Shown: positions 36,287 to 49,322, counted from the first letter of the stretch. The stretch is 64,000 nucleotides of DNA from Erigeron canadensis (GCF_010389155.1 NC_057769.1:23870735-23934734); one strand, 5' to 3'. A program made the numbers and translations. Notes: generated by a model from the letters alone, not told the origin.

Positions 36287-39200
36287 CTAACAAACACTAA
36301 TTATTAAACAATTCGGGTACTTGGACTTCATATGATCCTCACGCTCCCACGTGAACTCGGCTCCGCGTCTAGCATTCCATCTAACCTTAACAATGGTATA
36401 ACGCTTGTTCTTGAGCTTTTTGGTTTGACGGTCCAGGATCTCTACCGGCTCCTCCACAAAATTTAAATTCTTACCACCCGAATTTCATTCATAGGCACAT
36501 GTTGTGTCGGGTCCGCCAAGCATTTGCGTAGGTTGCAAATGTGGAAGACATCATGTACTCCCCCAAGTTCTTGTGGCAATTCCAACCGATAAGCAACCTT
36601 CCCAACCGTTCAATAATCTTAAAAGGACCGATATACCTTGGCCCGAGTTTGCCTCTCTTCACAAAACGGATAACACCCTTCCATGGCGACACCTTCAACA
36701 ATACATAATCCCCCGCTTCAAACTCTAGCGGTCGCCGCCTCACATCGGCATACTTCTTTTGTCTTTCACGGGCCAATTGCAATCTCTCCTTGATTTGGTA
36801 GATCACCTTTGTTGTTTCCACCACAATCTCCGGTCCAATGAGTTGGCTTTCACCGATCTCCGCCCAAGCTAAGGGAGATCGGCAAACCCTACCATATAAA
36901 GCTCTAAAAGGCGCCATTTGGATGGTGGCATGATAACTATTGTTGTATGAAAATTCCACCAAAGGCAAGTGATCTTCCCAACTCCCACTAAAATCAATGG
37001 CACATGCCCTTAACATATCTTCAAGCGTTGTATTGTTCTTTCGGTTTGCCCATCCGTTTGAGGATGAAACGCCGTGCTCATATTTAGTCGCGTACCCATT
37101 GCACGATGAAAGGCCCTCCATAAATTCGAGTTATACCGGGAATCTCTATCGGAGATGATAGAAACCGGAACTCCATGTTTAGACACCACTTCCTTGATGT
37201 ACAAACGAGCTAAGGTGTCAACACCATCGGTTTCACGAATGGCCACGAAATGAGCCGACTTCGTTAACCGATCAACTATCACCCAAATTGTATCGCGACC
37301 ACTTCTTGTCTTCGGTAACTTCGTTATGAAGTCCATTGCAATGTGTTCCCATTTCCATTCGGGGGCCTCGGGTTGCACTAATAATCCGGGTGGCTTCTTA
37401 TGATCGGCTTTCACTTGTAAGCAAGTAAGGCACTCACTCACATACCTAGCCACATCTCGCTTCATACCCGGCCACCAATAGAAATCTCTTAAATCAAAAT
37501 ACATCTTATCCGACCCGGGGTGGACCGAATAAGGTGATCGATGAGCTTCATGCATGAGAAGAGTTCTTAGATTGCCGAAAATGGGAACCCAGAGCCTTCC
37601 AACTAAATAGAGCCCATTATCACTCTTCCTATCGAATTGTTGCTCCATACCATCCAAATTCTCATTACCAAAGTTTTCTGGTCGAGTGGCTTGTACTTGA
37701 GCCGCAATGATTTGATCGCGAATGTTTGGTCCTACCGTGAGGCTCATAACCCTAGCACGTCTTGGTTTAACTCGTTCCTTCCGGCTCAAGGCATCGGCTA
37801 CCACATTGGCCTTACCCGGATGATAACGGATGTCACAATCATAGTCACTAAGGAGTTCAAGCCAACGTCTTTGTCTCATGTTCAATTCACTTTGATTAAA
37901 AATGTGTTGTAGGCTTTTGTGATCGGTATAAATCACGCACTTGGTGCCATAGAGATAATGCCTCCAACACTTCAAAGCAAATACTACCGCTCCCAATTCT
38001 AAGTCGTGTGTCGGATAGTTCTTCTCGTGCACCTTCAATTGGCGGGAGGCGTATGCAATAACTTTGCCCCTTTGCATAAGGACACAACCCAATCCTTGCC
38101 CCGAAGCATCACAATATACTACAAAATCTTCAACTCCATCGGGAAGGGTTAGAATGGGTGCTTCACACAACATGTTCTTAAGAGTTTGGAAGGCTTGTTC
38201 TTGTCTATTGCCCCATTCGAATTTCCGTTCTTTTTGAGTCAAGAGTGTAAGAGGTTGTGCAATGCGGGAGAAATTTTCGATAAATCTTCTATAGTAACCC
38301 GCCAATCCAAGGAATTGACGGATTTCGGAAGGTGTTTCGGGTCTCCTCCAATTCTTAACCGCTTCGATCTTACTTGGGTCAACGTGAATACCGTCTTTGC
38401 TTACCATGTGACCAAGGAAGTGAACCTTCTCAACCAAAACTCACACTTGGAGAATTTAGCATACAATTTCTCCTTTCTTAACAACTCGAGTACTTCTCGC
38501 AAGTGTTCGGCATGTTCTTCCTTCGTTTTAGAATAAACAAGTATGTCGTCAATAAAGACAATGACGGACTTGTCCAAGAAAGGGCGACACACCCGGTTCA
38601 TCAAATCCATGAATACTGCTGGTGCATTGGTCAACCGAAAGGCATAACGGTGAATTCAAAGTGCCCATACCGAGTTCGGAAAGCCGTTTTATGAATGTCA
38701 TCATCATGAACCCGGAGTTGATGATAACCCGAGCGGAGATCGATTTTGGAAAAGTGCTTGGCACCTTGAAGTCGGTCAAAGAGGTCATCGATTCGAGGAA
38801 GAGGATATCGATTCTTCACCGTAAGCTTATTCAACTCCCGATAGTCTATACACATTCTAAACGACCCGTCTTTCTTCTTGACAAAGAGAATGGGAGCACC
38901 CCAAGGAGATTGACTAGGACGGATGAAACCTTTCTCTTGAAGTTCCTTAAGTTGAGCTTCGAGTTCTTGCATTTCAGTGAGGGCAAGTCTATAAGGAGCT
39001 TTTGCCACGGGTGCGGCTCCCGGAATAAGATTGATACGAAAGTCAAGTTCACGAGATGGGGGTAATCCCGTAATTCTTCCGGAAAAACATCAGAGAATTC
39101 ACAAACAATAGGAACAGTCTTCAATTCTACCTTTGAGATGGTAGCACTAAAGACTTTAGAATTTAGAGAATCGGAAGTTTCACCTTGAACTCTAAGAATT

Positions 39201-41016
39201 TTACCGCTAGACAACGGTATTTTAACAACTCTCTCCCCACAATCAATAGTTGCATTTACCGCCGTTAACCAATCCATTCCCACAATAACGTCAAAGCTAC
39301 CGATTTCAAAAGGCATAAGGTCGATGTAGAATTCGATGTCGTTTAGAGTCAAAATACAATCACGAAGTATTTGACTAAGTTTTGCTAAGGTGCCATTTAC
39401 CGTTTCTATATCGAGTACATAGTTTAGGGCACACGGATGCACATCAATCAAAGGAATAAAGCGAGAGGACACAAAACTATAATCGGCTCCAGAATCAAAT
39501 AAAACCGTTGCATAATGACCATTAAGAAGAAAGGTACCTGCAACAACATTGGGATCATTACGGGCCTCATTTGCATTGACCGCAAAGGCTCGGCCACGGG
39601 GTTGCACTTGGTGACCTTGTTGTCCCCGGTTTTGGTTAGGCCGGCAATTTGTAGTTGATTGGGGTGAACGGCCACTTGAACTTGTTGTCCCACCCATTGA
39701 GGACAATTGTTACGGTAATGATTTGGGCTACCGCACACATAACATTCGCCTCTTCTTTGATTGCCTTGAGGAGGAAGAGCTTGAATAGGAGCTACATTGA
39801 GCGGACCCGTACCCACCCTTGGTGCCCTACATTCTTTCGCCATATGCCCCAAACGGTTACAATTAAAGCATGCCCCACATTGAACATTGGCGGGGTGGTG
39901 TCTATTGCATCTCCACAATGTGGGTGGGGCCCCACATAAGGCTTCTTCACCGGCTCCACCGCTGCCATCACCCTACCCCGATTAGCATTCTTGGAGTCAA
40001 ACCTCCCCATCTTCCTTGGACCACTTGTTTCCCCAACCTCCTTTCTTTTTGATGATGACGATGATGATTTACTCAAAACTCCACTTCTTAACAAGTCTTC
40101 GGTAACACTACCGGCACGGTTAATAGCCTCGACCATGGAAGTAGGCATGACCGGGTTGATGAGAGAACGGACTTGTGGAGTCAAACCCAAAACAAACTTC
40201 TCAATGGCCCGAGACTCGGTGCTCACTAGGTGAGGAACAAGGGTAGACAACTCTTGGAATCGTCTAACATAGCCCTTGTAGTCGGCCCCATCCATTTTGA
40301 GATGGACAAACTCGATGGTCAAGTTTTGGAGCTCATAAGGTGGGCAAAACTTCTCTTTCACTTTGTTCTTGAAGTCGGCCCATTCCAAATTGTGGGCCCG
40401 ACCCAAGGCCTTCTCTTGGTTCCACCAACTTAAAGCATCCTCCTTGAACATACCGGAGGCATAATAAATTCGGTCATCATAAGTACAATGACTCCTTTCA
40501 ATCACCGCTTCAATCCTCTCAAACCATTTATACATTCCACGGGCCCACCCAACCCATCAAACTCCGGTGCCCCACAATTCTTGAAATCTTTGAATTGACA
40601 ACCTTGGCGGTACACTCCATGTTGGTTATACCTAGCCCTATAGTTATCCGCTCTTTCGAGTTCTTCTTCTTCTTCTTCTACTACAACATGAGCTTGAGCA
40701 CCCTCATCATTCACATTTCCGGGTTTCCAACATTTTGATGCTCATTAGGTTGTACCCCATTGTTCCCATCAAGAGTTGCTTGGACTTGGGCAACAATAGT
40801 CGGCATGATATTGGTGACCGTTTGAGCAATCACATCCGCCAAGTTAGGCCTGGGAGCCTCACCACGACCCCTACCTCGGCCCCTACCTCGTCCTCCACCA
40901 CGACCTCTACCACCCCGGCCCCTACCTCTACCTCCTTGCACTTCCGGTTGAGCTTCCGGTTGAGGTTCTTCCGAGTTAGCCCTATAGTTCGTTCCAGCTC
41001 TTCTTGGTCTTACCAT
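36287..41016 (-). pseudogene. Tekay-type gag-pol, copy B (chromovirus)
   Basis: Gag begins MVRPRRAGTNYRANSEEPQP at 41016 with a long Arg-Gly-rich stretch (RGRGGRGRGG). The gag core (40535-39792) carries ALSWWNQEKALG and FCPPYELQNLTIEFVHLKM. Two CCHC knuckles, CFNCNRLGHMAKEC and CYVCGSPNHYRNNC, lie near 39865-39710. Protease has LFDSGADYSFVS (about 39495) and RT has FIDDILVYS (near 38560). RNase H has [10 protein letters not shown] and TDHKSLQH, and integrase has [18 protein letters not shown] and a DDE core. The C-terminus (to 36287) reads like the group II chromodomain of Tekay elements (EFTWEREDHMK). About six single-base shifts break it, so it is inactive as read. The domains are otherwise complete. 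Confidence 0.9.
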
Positions 41017-41738
41017 TTCTATAAAACAAGCAAGGCGTTGACCCGAAAGTTAGTCTCAATACTCACATGTTAGTCACACAAGTTGTCAATGCCCTCAAGT
41101 CGACATAACATACACATTTCATACCATTAAGCTAAGGCAAAAGCGATAGATTTCTAGGGAGAAATTATTACTTACCATACTGAGCTCACTACAATCATTT
41201 ATCATACAATCCTATAATCTAGCACGGATGGTTCAAAGTATAATCCGAATCCAATATGCTTTCTAGTTACTGATCGAGTTTGTGTACAGGGTGTACCGGC
41301 GGCTAACCCTCCACTCAATCAACTTCCCAAAAAGCATATCGATTCCTTATTATGCTTTAAACCAAGCGTGCGCAACCCGTGATGTCATTAAATTGCTATA
41401 ACATCGGGTGACCATAAAATAGTTGATCACGCTCTTTTAGGGTTGCCACAATGTTACATCAAGTTAACGCCATAACTTCACCTCGCCCTAAATCAACAAC
41501 TATTATCAAACAACAATCCATCTCAATCACAATCAAACTCAAACCAAAACCATATCGTACTCAATTCATCACATAATTGGTCTCAACTACGAACTCCCAA
41601 TGTACACTTTCTAGGGTTCACAAAAATCAAGTTGCACACAAAATTCCTAGCCATGCATGCTATATGAAGAGTTTTAACTTAAGCCGTAGTCTAGGTCGAA
41701 CCACCTAATTCTCTACGACCTCGCATGGGCCACCATTC

Positions 41739-44137
41739 TGTAACACCCCGAGCTAGGGCTCGAAATATTACGAAAATCATATAGCACAAGGAGGGATTAT
41801 CGTAGGCAACTAAATGACATTAATGAATTCGGTGAATCCAAACAAGTCAAATATTCAAACAATGCACAAGGAGCAAATGACCATCAAAGTTTACAAAAGA
41901 GAATTCTAGAGATGGCTATCGATCCTAAGCATTAATCCAAAGTGGGCGAATGAATCCTTGATCCATAAAGTCCATGCCCGAAACCAAAAGCTACACCAGA
42001 TCATGCATCACATCCCTGAACCACCTGATTACCTGAAAAGTGTTCTACAAGTCAACACGAGGTTGGTGAGTTCGTAGTGGTGGCCCAAGATGAACCACCG
42101 ACCATAACCACATATCATAAAAACAAGAACAATTATCACATACAAGTAGTCTTACACGTCATCCAACCAATGCATCACTATATAACAAACGTATAAGAAC
42201 AATCAATGCAATGTCAATGCCATGATGTGAATGATATGCATGCCAAACCAAATACATATAATATGTAGGGCCGTTATGCCATCTATGCAACGATACTCAC
42301 AGGTCATCACCATGACCATTGTGGCATCTCAAAAACGTCGGCGAATATACGTCTATAAACCCGGATGACCAACACCAGTGTATACGTCTATACCTGGATA
42401 AACACATTTGTCTCAACAGACAACCAAATCATCTCAAAGCAACCAACACAATGCAAGCCCAACAATCCATCAATCCAACATCCAATAACCAACAATATGA
42501 TCAAACTATACATACATACACTTGAGAGGGCTTGCTTTCAAAGAGTCCTCGATGTTTGTATACAGGGTGTACCAGCGGCTAACCCTCCACATCTCAAACC
42601 TTTTGAAAGCGAAGTCGACTTCCATGTATGTACATCTAACCTAAATATAACCTTTCTCAATACCAACATACACAAAAATTTCAATGATTCATCCATCAAT
42701 CATCATTCAATCAACAAACAACTAATTCAAACAAATAAACACACAATGTACACTTTTCAGCCCGAATCTCAATAGAGTAGGGAGATACGAACTCACCTTG
42801 ATTGGCAAAAGAGGCTAATATCGAATTAAGATGAGATTATAGGTGATTATAGTGCTCCACGCGTCCACAACCTAGTAATGTATACAAGACATGCATTATT
42901 CACCAAAGACGACTCTCTAACTAGGTTTTAGCTTTAGTTTATGGCTTTGAAAGACTTTCGGGACCCAACATGGTCGTTAGGGAGGTCATGTAATAGTTTG
43001 TAACCAAAATGAAGTCGCCCCAAGGTCGCCTCATTCTCAACGTAAGTTATATGTTTATTTAGTTTATGTTATGTCTTGAATTAGGTTCCAAAGAGGACAC
43101 CCAACTTTAAACGACTCGTTTGTCATGTGTAGGGCACCAATAAGGTCATAAGAGTACATTCCGGAAAGGTCGGGACGATCCTAGGATGTTAGAACTAAAG
43201 CTAGGAAAAAGTTAAGTGATTGAAGCCCCCAACTGCGCCGCAACTTATCGCTGCGCCGCAGCTGAAAAACAATCGTGAAGCTGCGCAGCAGCTTAACTAG
43301 CTGCGCAGCAGCTGAAAAACAGAATTGCGAAGCTGCGCAGCAGCTTAACTAGCTGCGCAGCAGCTCACCCAGTTCAGCATCAGCAGCCCATTTCGACCTA
43401 AACACACCAAAACTAACCCATAACTCATTTTTGACACCCAAAATCGATTTGTGAAGCATCAAAACTCAATATGAAGCATAAATAAGCATGTTTACACATG
43501 AATAACCCAAACCCACTTCAAAATCTTTCTTCAAAACACCAAACTCAAGTTCAAATTCGGTTTAACCCATTACTAACCCTAGACAACCCTAATCCGACTT
43601 TTGGCCCGATTTGTGACCCAAAATGTTTTGGCACAACTATAGATACATTTACTAACATGAAGTGAAGGTCATAGAGTAGAATTTACTTACCAAAAGCTTC
43701 ACAAATCCTCAAACCCGAATTTTGATTCAAATGAGGTCATTTCTTACACTTTGGAACCCAAGTTTTTGATATGAAGTTAAAATGGTGATAAGATTTATTA
43801 TTCTTGCATTAACTAAGCTTGAATTTCCATGAACTATGAATTAAATTAGAGAAAGAGTGAAAGGAGAGTGTGTTCTTGGGAGTAAAGAAGAGAGAGATAA
43901 GAAGAGTAAGGGAAGGAAAGGATAAGGTGGGTGGGGGTTGGGTTGACTAAGGTGGGTCATGGGTCAAGACTTTGATCCATGGGTTGACCCGTCAACATAA
44001 CTAATTAGTTCAAAACCCACGACATTACATCTAGCACACCGTCAACCGGCTCATTGAGTATACAATTAGTCATTTAACTACTATAATTCATAACATGACA
44101 CTTAAAGTCAACGGGTCAAAAATTCATGGATGTTACA
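41739..44137 (-). repeat. Right (5') LTR of the Tekay array (2399 bp)
   Basis: It is the same length as the middle LTR with few differences. Four bases inside the element on the minus strand is TGGTGGCCCATGCG, in the position of the primer-binding site; I cannot match it to a particular tRNA. The LTR ends at 44137, directly against integrase codons of the plus-strand element. The expected target duplication CGTGT (44138-44142) cannot be checked on the left because of the gap. Confidence 0.88.
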
Positions 44138-45242
44138 CGTGTTTGAGAGTTAAAGCAGAACATAAGAAGCCAGGAGGACTACTAACACAACCAGAGCTTC
44201 CCAGCTGGAAGTGGGAGAAGATCACTATGGATTTTGTCACGAAGCTACCAAGAACGAGTAATGGTAAAGATGCTATATGGGTGGTGGTAGATCAACTGAC
44301 CAAGTCAGCACATTTCATACCTATACGTGAAGATTATTCTATGGAGCAGTATGCACGTCTGTATCTTAAAGAGATTGTAGCTAAACACGGTGTCCCTATA
44401 TCAATCATTAGTGATAAGGATAGTCGATTTACCTCAGGATTTTGGAGATCATTACAACGAGCTTTGGGAACGCGAATCGATATGAGCACAGCCTACCATC
44501 CGCAGTCAGACGGACAGAGTGAGAGAACGATTCAAACACTCGAAGACATGCTAAGAGCCTGTGTCATAGACTTTGGAGGAAGTTGGGACACTCATCTCCC
44601 ATTAGTCGAATTCTCGTATAACAACAGTTATCACGCAAGTATCAGGTGTCCACCTTATGAGGTTTTGTACGGAAGGAAATGTCGATCTCCACTTGCATGG
44701 CACGAAGTTGGGGACATGCAACTAATAGGTCCAGAGATCATTCTCGAAACTACTGAAAGAGTCGCTCAAATTAAGGAGAATCTACTGAAAGCAAGAGACA
44801 GACAAAAGAAATATGCAGACAACCGAAGAAAACCCCTAGAGTTTTAGGTGGGTGATCGAGTAATGCTTAAAGTTTCGCCATGGAAGGGCGTGGTCAGATT
44901 CATAAAGAGAGGGAAACTAGCCCCAAGATATGTTGGACCGTTTGAGATCGTAGAGCGCATTGGTGCAGTAGCCTACCGTTTGAAACTTCCCCAAGAACTA
45001 AGTAACGTACACGATGTCTTCCACGTATCGAACCTCAAGAAGTGCCTAGCCGATGAAACAACATATGTTCCTTTGAACGAGATACGAGTAGACAGTAACC
45101 TAAGCTTCAAGGAAGAACCCGTAGAAATTCTAGAACGAGTATACTATTGTGAAAGTTCGTTGGAACTCCCGTAGAGGTCCAGAATTCACTTGGGAACGAG
45201 AAGATCAGATGAAGCTTAAGTATCCGCATCTATTCGCTTAGC
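44138..45242 (+). pseudogene. Tekay integrase and chromodomain-like tail, truncated
   Basis: The frame starts in [14 protein letters not shown] and runs through the integrase core [43 protein letters not shown]. An in-frame TAG at 44845-44847 follows PLEF. The frame then continues with [18 protein letters not shown] and [17 protein letters not shown] frameshift near 45150 moves the chromodomain-like end ([19 protein letters not shown]) to another frame, ending at about 45240. It is related to but clearly diverged from the array on the other strand. Confidence 0.88.
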
Positions 45243-46240
45243 GTATTATCCTAGTCTAGCAAGTAAACTTAAGGACTTAATTCCTAACTTGATACTTGAT
45301 GCTTATTATGCAATGTGATATTTAGAAAACTCAATGTGAAGCATGCTACTTGTTACTTTTGATGCAAATACACTTAGCACTAAACATGCAATCTAATACT
45401 TGTAAACTTAGTGTGCAAGCGAAGCATGAAACATGATGTGTAAATTCGAATTTCGGGACGCAATTCCTTTAAGTGGGGGAGAATGTAACAACCGCCTTAG
45501 AAATAATTTAAATAAATCCATGATATGTTCTAGTTTCGAATATGTGCTCACATGAAGGTCTATTCACTCTTAAATCTTAAATTATAAGACGCGTCTATGG
45601 TCTATTGTGATAAGAATGTTAGGTCTCAAGACGTAAGCGATTGTATTCAAGAAATTCTAGTCCAAAAATGTTTTATTTAGACCCTACAATTATTAGAATC
45701 ATTAATTAAGGGAAAACTATAAAAGGGTTAGAAAACCCCATTTTTCTACTTCTTCACCATTTCCCCCCCCCCCCCCCCCATCTCACCTCTCTCTTTCTCT
45801 CTAAAAACACACACATACATTCACCATCTTCACCCACAAAAATTCATCATTTGATTTTGAGTTGTTAAACCAAGATTTCTTGTATTTTTAGCTTCCTTGT
45901 GATAATCAAAACATATTTCTAGTATCGATTTTCAGGTAATGACAGCAAATTTTGAGATTTTCATCAAAATAAAAGTTTACTTTTCAAGTGTATGTTCTTG
46001 ATGATTTGGTCCATTTTTGGTGTAAAAATCGTGTTAAAAGTTAGTGGGTTTGTGTCTAAAAGTGTTTAATAACCTTTTCGTGATCAAATTTGGGTCGTAA
46101 ACGTGTCTTAATCTTCAAAACCCTCGTTTTTGTTGAACAATCCCAAATTCGTCCTAAAAACACTTAAAACGAATTTAAGTCTTCCAAAACGAAGTTAAGC
46201 TTCAAAACGAACTTAAGCTCCAAACAAACTTAAGTCCCCA

Positions 46241-46592
46241 AACGAATTTAAGGTCTATCTTCGTTCAGATACACCTAACGAATTTAAGGTTTATCTTCGT
46301 TCAGATATACCTAACGAATTTAAGGTTTATCTTCGTTCAGATACACCTTACGAATTTAAGGTTTATCTTCGTTCAGGTACACCTAACGAATTTAAGGTTT
46401 ATCTTCGTTCAGATACACCTAACGAATTTAAGGTCTATCTTCGTTCAGATACACCTAACGAATTTAAGGTCTATCTTCGTTCAGATACACCTAACGAATT
46501 TAAGGTTTATCTTCGTTCAGATACACCTTACGAATTTAAGGTTTATCTTCGTTCAGATACACCTTACGAATTTAAAGTCTATTTTCGTTAGT
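46241..46592 (+). repeat. 36-bp tandem repeat, ten units
   Basis: The word ACGAATTTAAGG recurs at exact 36-base spacing from 46242 to 46566, with TCTTCGTTCAGATACACCT completing each unit. Units differ by one or two bases (C/T, AACG/TACG). Shorter irregular relatives (ACGAACTTAAG, ACGAAGTTAAG) precede it from about 46165. Confidence 0.95.
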
Positions 46593-47079
46593 TGTAGAAA
46601 TCAGATTTCATACTTAGTTGTAATCCAAGTCTATCATGTACAAGGAAACCCTAATTAAGGTATAATCAAGACATATTCGATCTTGTTTATCAAAGTGCGA
46701 GTTTAAAGACGTTCATTACGAGTCTAGTGTATGAAAAACACTGTTGAGTCAAACGTTTAAGGATCTTTAGTGAACCAAATCATCAGTACATCAAGGACAC
46801 TTAGTAAATAAATAATCACGAGAACTAATACATGTATCCATCTATGCTCAATGGTTTGTGATTAGGTTGACATCGAGACATACTTGGATTCGAGTAGATA
46901 TATTTTACTATATCTGTGCTTATACCCTGTGCTTGTAGAACTACGCTTGTAGCAGATCACTGTGAGTCTTCATAGCCCCTTTTTCTTTACTTATTTCGGG
47001 GTGAAAGGAATACTACTCATGCTTTTATACATGCCGTAACTACTTTTACTACTCTTTGGCTATTTGACTACTTGTTACA

Positions 47080-47290
47080 TATTAGTCGGTCCTATTGAGG
47101 ATTGTGTGTGCTCTATTGATACTATTAGCCGGTCCTATTGAGGATTGTGTGTGCTCTATTGATACTATTAGCCGGTCCTATTGACGATTGTGTGTGCTCT
47201 ATTGATACTATTAGCCGGTCCTATTGAGGATTGTGTGTGCTCTATTGATACTATTAGCCGGTCCTATCGAGGATTGTGTGTGCTCGCTTA
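47080..47290 (+). repeat. 43-bp tandem repeat, five units
   Basis: The word CGGTCCTAT recurs with 43-base spacing (47087, 47130, 47173, 47216, 47259), followed each time by TGAGGATTGTGTGTGCTC with small changes. The open frame over it, 47181-47441, is an effect of the repeat. Confidence 0.93.
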
Positions 47291-47757
47291 CTTATGTGCA
47301 AGTTGGTCACTAGCCACTACATACTACTTAATACTTGAGATCTATTGGCGGTATAAAATGCTTTTATACTACTTGTTTATACTCAAACCTACGAACTCAC
47401 CAACCTTTGTGTTGACTCTTTTAAGTATTCCTTTCAGGTAATCAGGCTAACCGTGGCTAGGAGTGGTAGCATGGGACTATTAGCAGACTTCAGGATTTAG
47501 GGTTGGAGTTTGCATGCTTGTACTTTGTGTTTGGTGGCAGTATGCCCAATCGTATCCCCTGTGTGGGAACCTTTCGTACTTGATTTGATCATCTTCGTTG
47601 AACTTGTGTGTGTAATAACTACTACTATGCTTGTTTGGTTATGAAATTGACTATTTATGTTTATCCTAAGCACTCATTTAGTATTCCTATGTAACATCCA
47701 TGTGCGCGTGTGCTTTATCTTACATCCCGAGTTTTCCGCCGCTGTCGGGGTGTTACA

Positions 47758-48236
47758 GGATTGCTGCAAAAAGGGTTGCTGCAAAAAGTGAATAAAACAA
47801 ATTTTTTAAAGTAATAGTTAGCAAAATTAAAAGTTTATACAAACATCAAACAAGAAATTAAAAATTATATAAACTGTTACACTTTTTATTTTATTCTTAT
47901 TCTCTGTACCTATTTATTTACTTGTGTTTTATACCTAATATAGTTTACTTATATGTTTTTTCTACGTAATCTTTAATATTCTTTTTATACTAATATAGTT
48001 TACTTATATCTACGTTTTTATATTAACTTTTTACTAAATTTTTTAAACGCATATTTAATACTTTTTAACTTATATTTTATATTTACTTTTATCTATATTT
48101 TTGTTACACTAATTTTTTATACATTTTAAGTAGTGTATTTTAAAGTTTTGTATTTATTTTACTAAATTTTATATTTTTGTTACACTAATTGTACGTAAAC
48201 GTAATTTATATATATATATATATATTTTCGTATACT
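47758..48236. other. AT-rich spacer, no gene
   Basis: After the Tekay LTR come two TTGCTGCAAAAAG words and then long T- and A-rich sequence with a TA microsatellite (48209-48226). Nothing coding is seen. It may belong to the same repeat family as the inner arm, because the GCTGCAAAAA word occurs in both. Confidence 0.5.
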
Positions 48237-49322
48237 TACTTTTATATTCACTTTTTTCTTAATTAACTTTTATATAGTTTAGGGGGAGAATTTTTTTTAT
48301 TTTTATTTTTATGATGAAAATGATGGAATGGATAGCTTTTATTTTGAAAATGGGTCCTACTACGGTGTTTGCAGCGACCCGCGCTCCAATAACTACATTA
48401 AAGACGGTCAAATAATTAAAGGTGGTGGTAGTGGAAATCTGATGTGGCGGGACTTTTTGCAACGACCCTCGCTGCAAAAAGTGGGTGGTCGAGGGTCGGG
48501 ATATGAACTGCGTGTTTTATATAGATAGACCAAGCATCATTAAATACATTTCTTTTATTAGTAGTTTTTGATAAATAAGTTATTTATTATGGATTTAACC
48601 TTAAAACAAAAAAAAATTAAATTTGTTAAAATATGATCACGTTAAATAAATGTATGTCCGAAAAATGTTTAAACCTACGAGGTCACATGTATTGACACTA
48701 TGCAATTAATTAACATGTTAATGTAATATATTAATTAAGGTTTTAGGTAAAATAAACTAAGTATTAAAGTAAAACAAATAAAACACTAGTTTTTTTCTTC
48801 AATGATAATCACCGTGCATCATGATAATCAACGTACATCAATTGCTTCGTGAATCTTCGTTCATCAATTTAACCATGATCTAAGGGTCAAGATCTTGTCT
48901 TATTTGTTTTACTTTAAAACTTATTTTACAATACTCCATCCCAATTAATTAATATGTTCACGAAATAATTAATTAAACGTTTGTTAAATGTTAAATATAC
49001 TATTAGTTAAATAGTTTGAAAAGAGATGAACTTAAGTGAAAATTAGGAATTAGAGTTATTTCCTAATCATCCCTAATGGGGGCCGGTTTTACCATGGATT
49101 TTGTAACCCAACTCAAACTTATTCACCAAGTTTAAAACCCTAACTATTTACCCTATATAAAGGGGTCAAGGGTTAAGGTTTTTTGGTATGACAATTAGAA
49201 GGTAAAACCCTAAATAATTGTCTCCTTCTCTCTCTTGGGTTCGGCCGAAAATAGCAAAGAAAAAAGGGTTTTCGGGTTTGGTTTTTTTCACTACAAGGGG
49301 TAAACACAAAAAGGTTGTAACT
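48237..49322. repeat. Right inner inverted arm (partner 23730-25743)
   Basis: This arm is uninterrupted, so it shows the state before the Athila and solo LTR insertions in the other arm. It ends with CACTACAAGGGGTAAACACAAAAAGGTTGT; the outer bases correspond to 12643-12665. It carries the Helitron-like TCTATCTATATAAAACACGC (minus strand, near 48510-48530) and a GC-rich palindrome CAACGACCCTCGCTG. No gene is supported. Confidence 0.8.

Larger units (their letters stand above)
27357..44137 (-). mobile_element. Tandem Tekay-type gypsy array: LTR-internal-LTR-internal-LTR
   Basis: Three copies of one LTR (27357-28420 partial, 33854-36252, 41739-44137) alternate with two internal regions (28421-33853, 36253-41738), all on the minus strand. 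The two full LTRs are each 2399 bases. The middle LTR serves as 5' LTR of one element and 3' LTR of the other. This is the product expected from unequal recombination between LTRs, or an assembly duplication. It inserted in the integrase region of a plus-strand Tekay copy. The polypurine tract GGGGGAATAA precedes each LTR start on the minus strand. Confidence 0.85.
44138..47757 (+). mobile_element. 3' part of an older Tekay-type gypsy element
   Basis: It holds the integrase C-terminal half, the chromodomain-like tail, a polypurine tract (AAGTGGGGGAGAA, 45471-45483) and a complete 3' LTR. Everything upstream of the integrase zinc-binding Cys pair is missing. The minus-strand Tekay array lies at exactly that point, so this copy was the target of the array. 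The lost half should lie on the far side of the gap. Confidence 0.85.
45484..47757 (+). repeat. 3' LTR of the plus-strand Tekay element (2274 bp)
   Basis: It starts TGTAACAACCGCCTTAG right after the polypurine tract and ends GTCGGGGTGTTACA. The ends match the solo LTR at 14346-16895. It contains a run of C (about 45763-45779), a 36-bp tandem array and a 43-bp tandem array. Confidence 0.9.

Noticed and set aside
45763..45779. C run as a functional signal
   Set aside because: A homopolymer in LTR leader sequence; its length is also unreliable in assemblies.
46241..46592. Regular 36-bp repeat as a CRISPR array
   Set aside because: The units abut with no variable spacers, and the host is a plant. 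It is a tandem repeat inside an LTR.
47181..47441. 86-residue frame with Ile/Leu/Cys repeats as a membrane protein
   Set aside because: It is produced by translating the 43-bp tandem repeat and the following LTR sequence.
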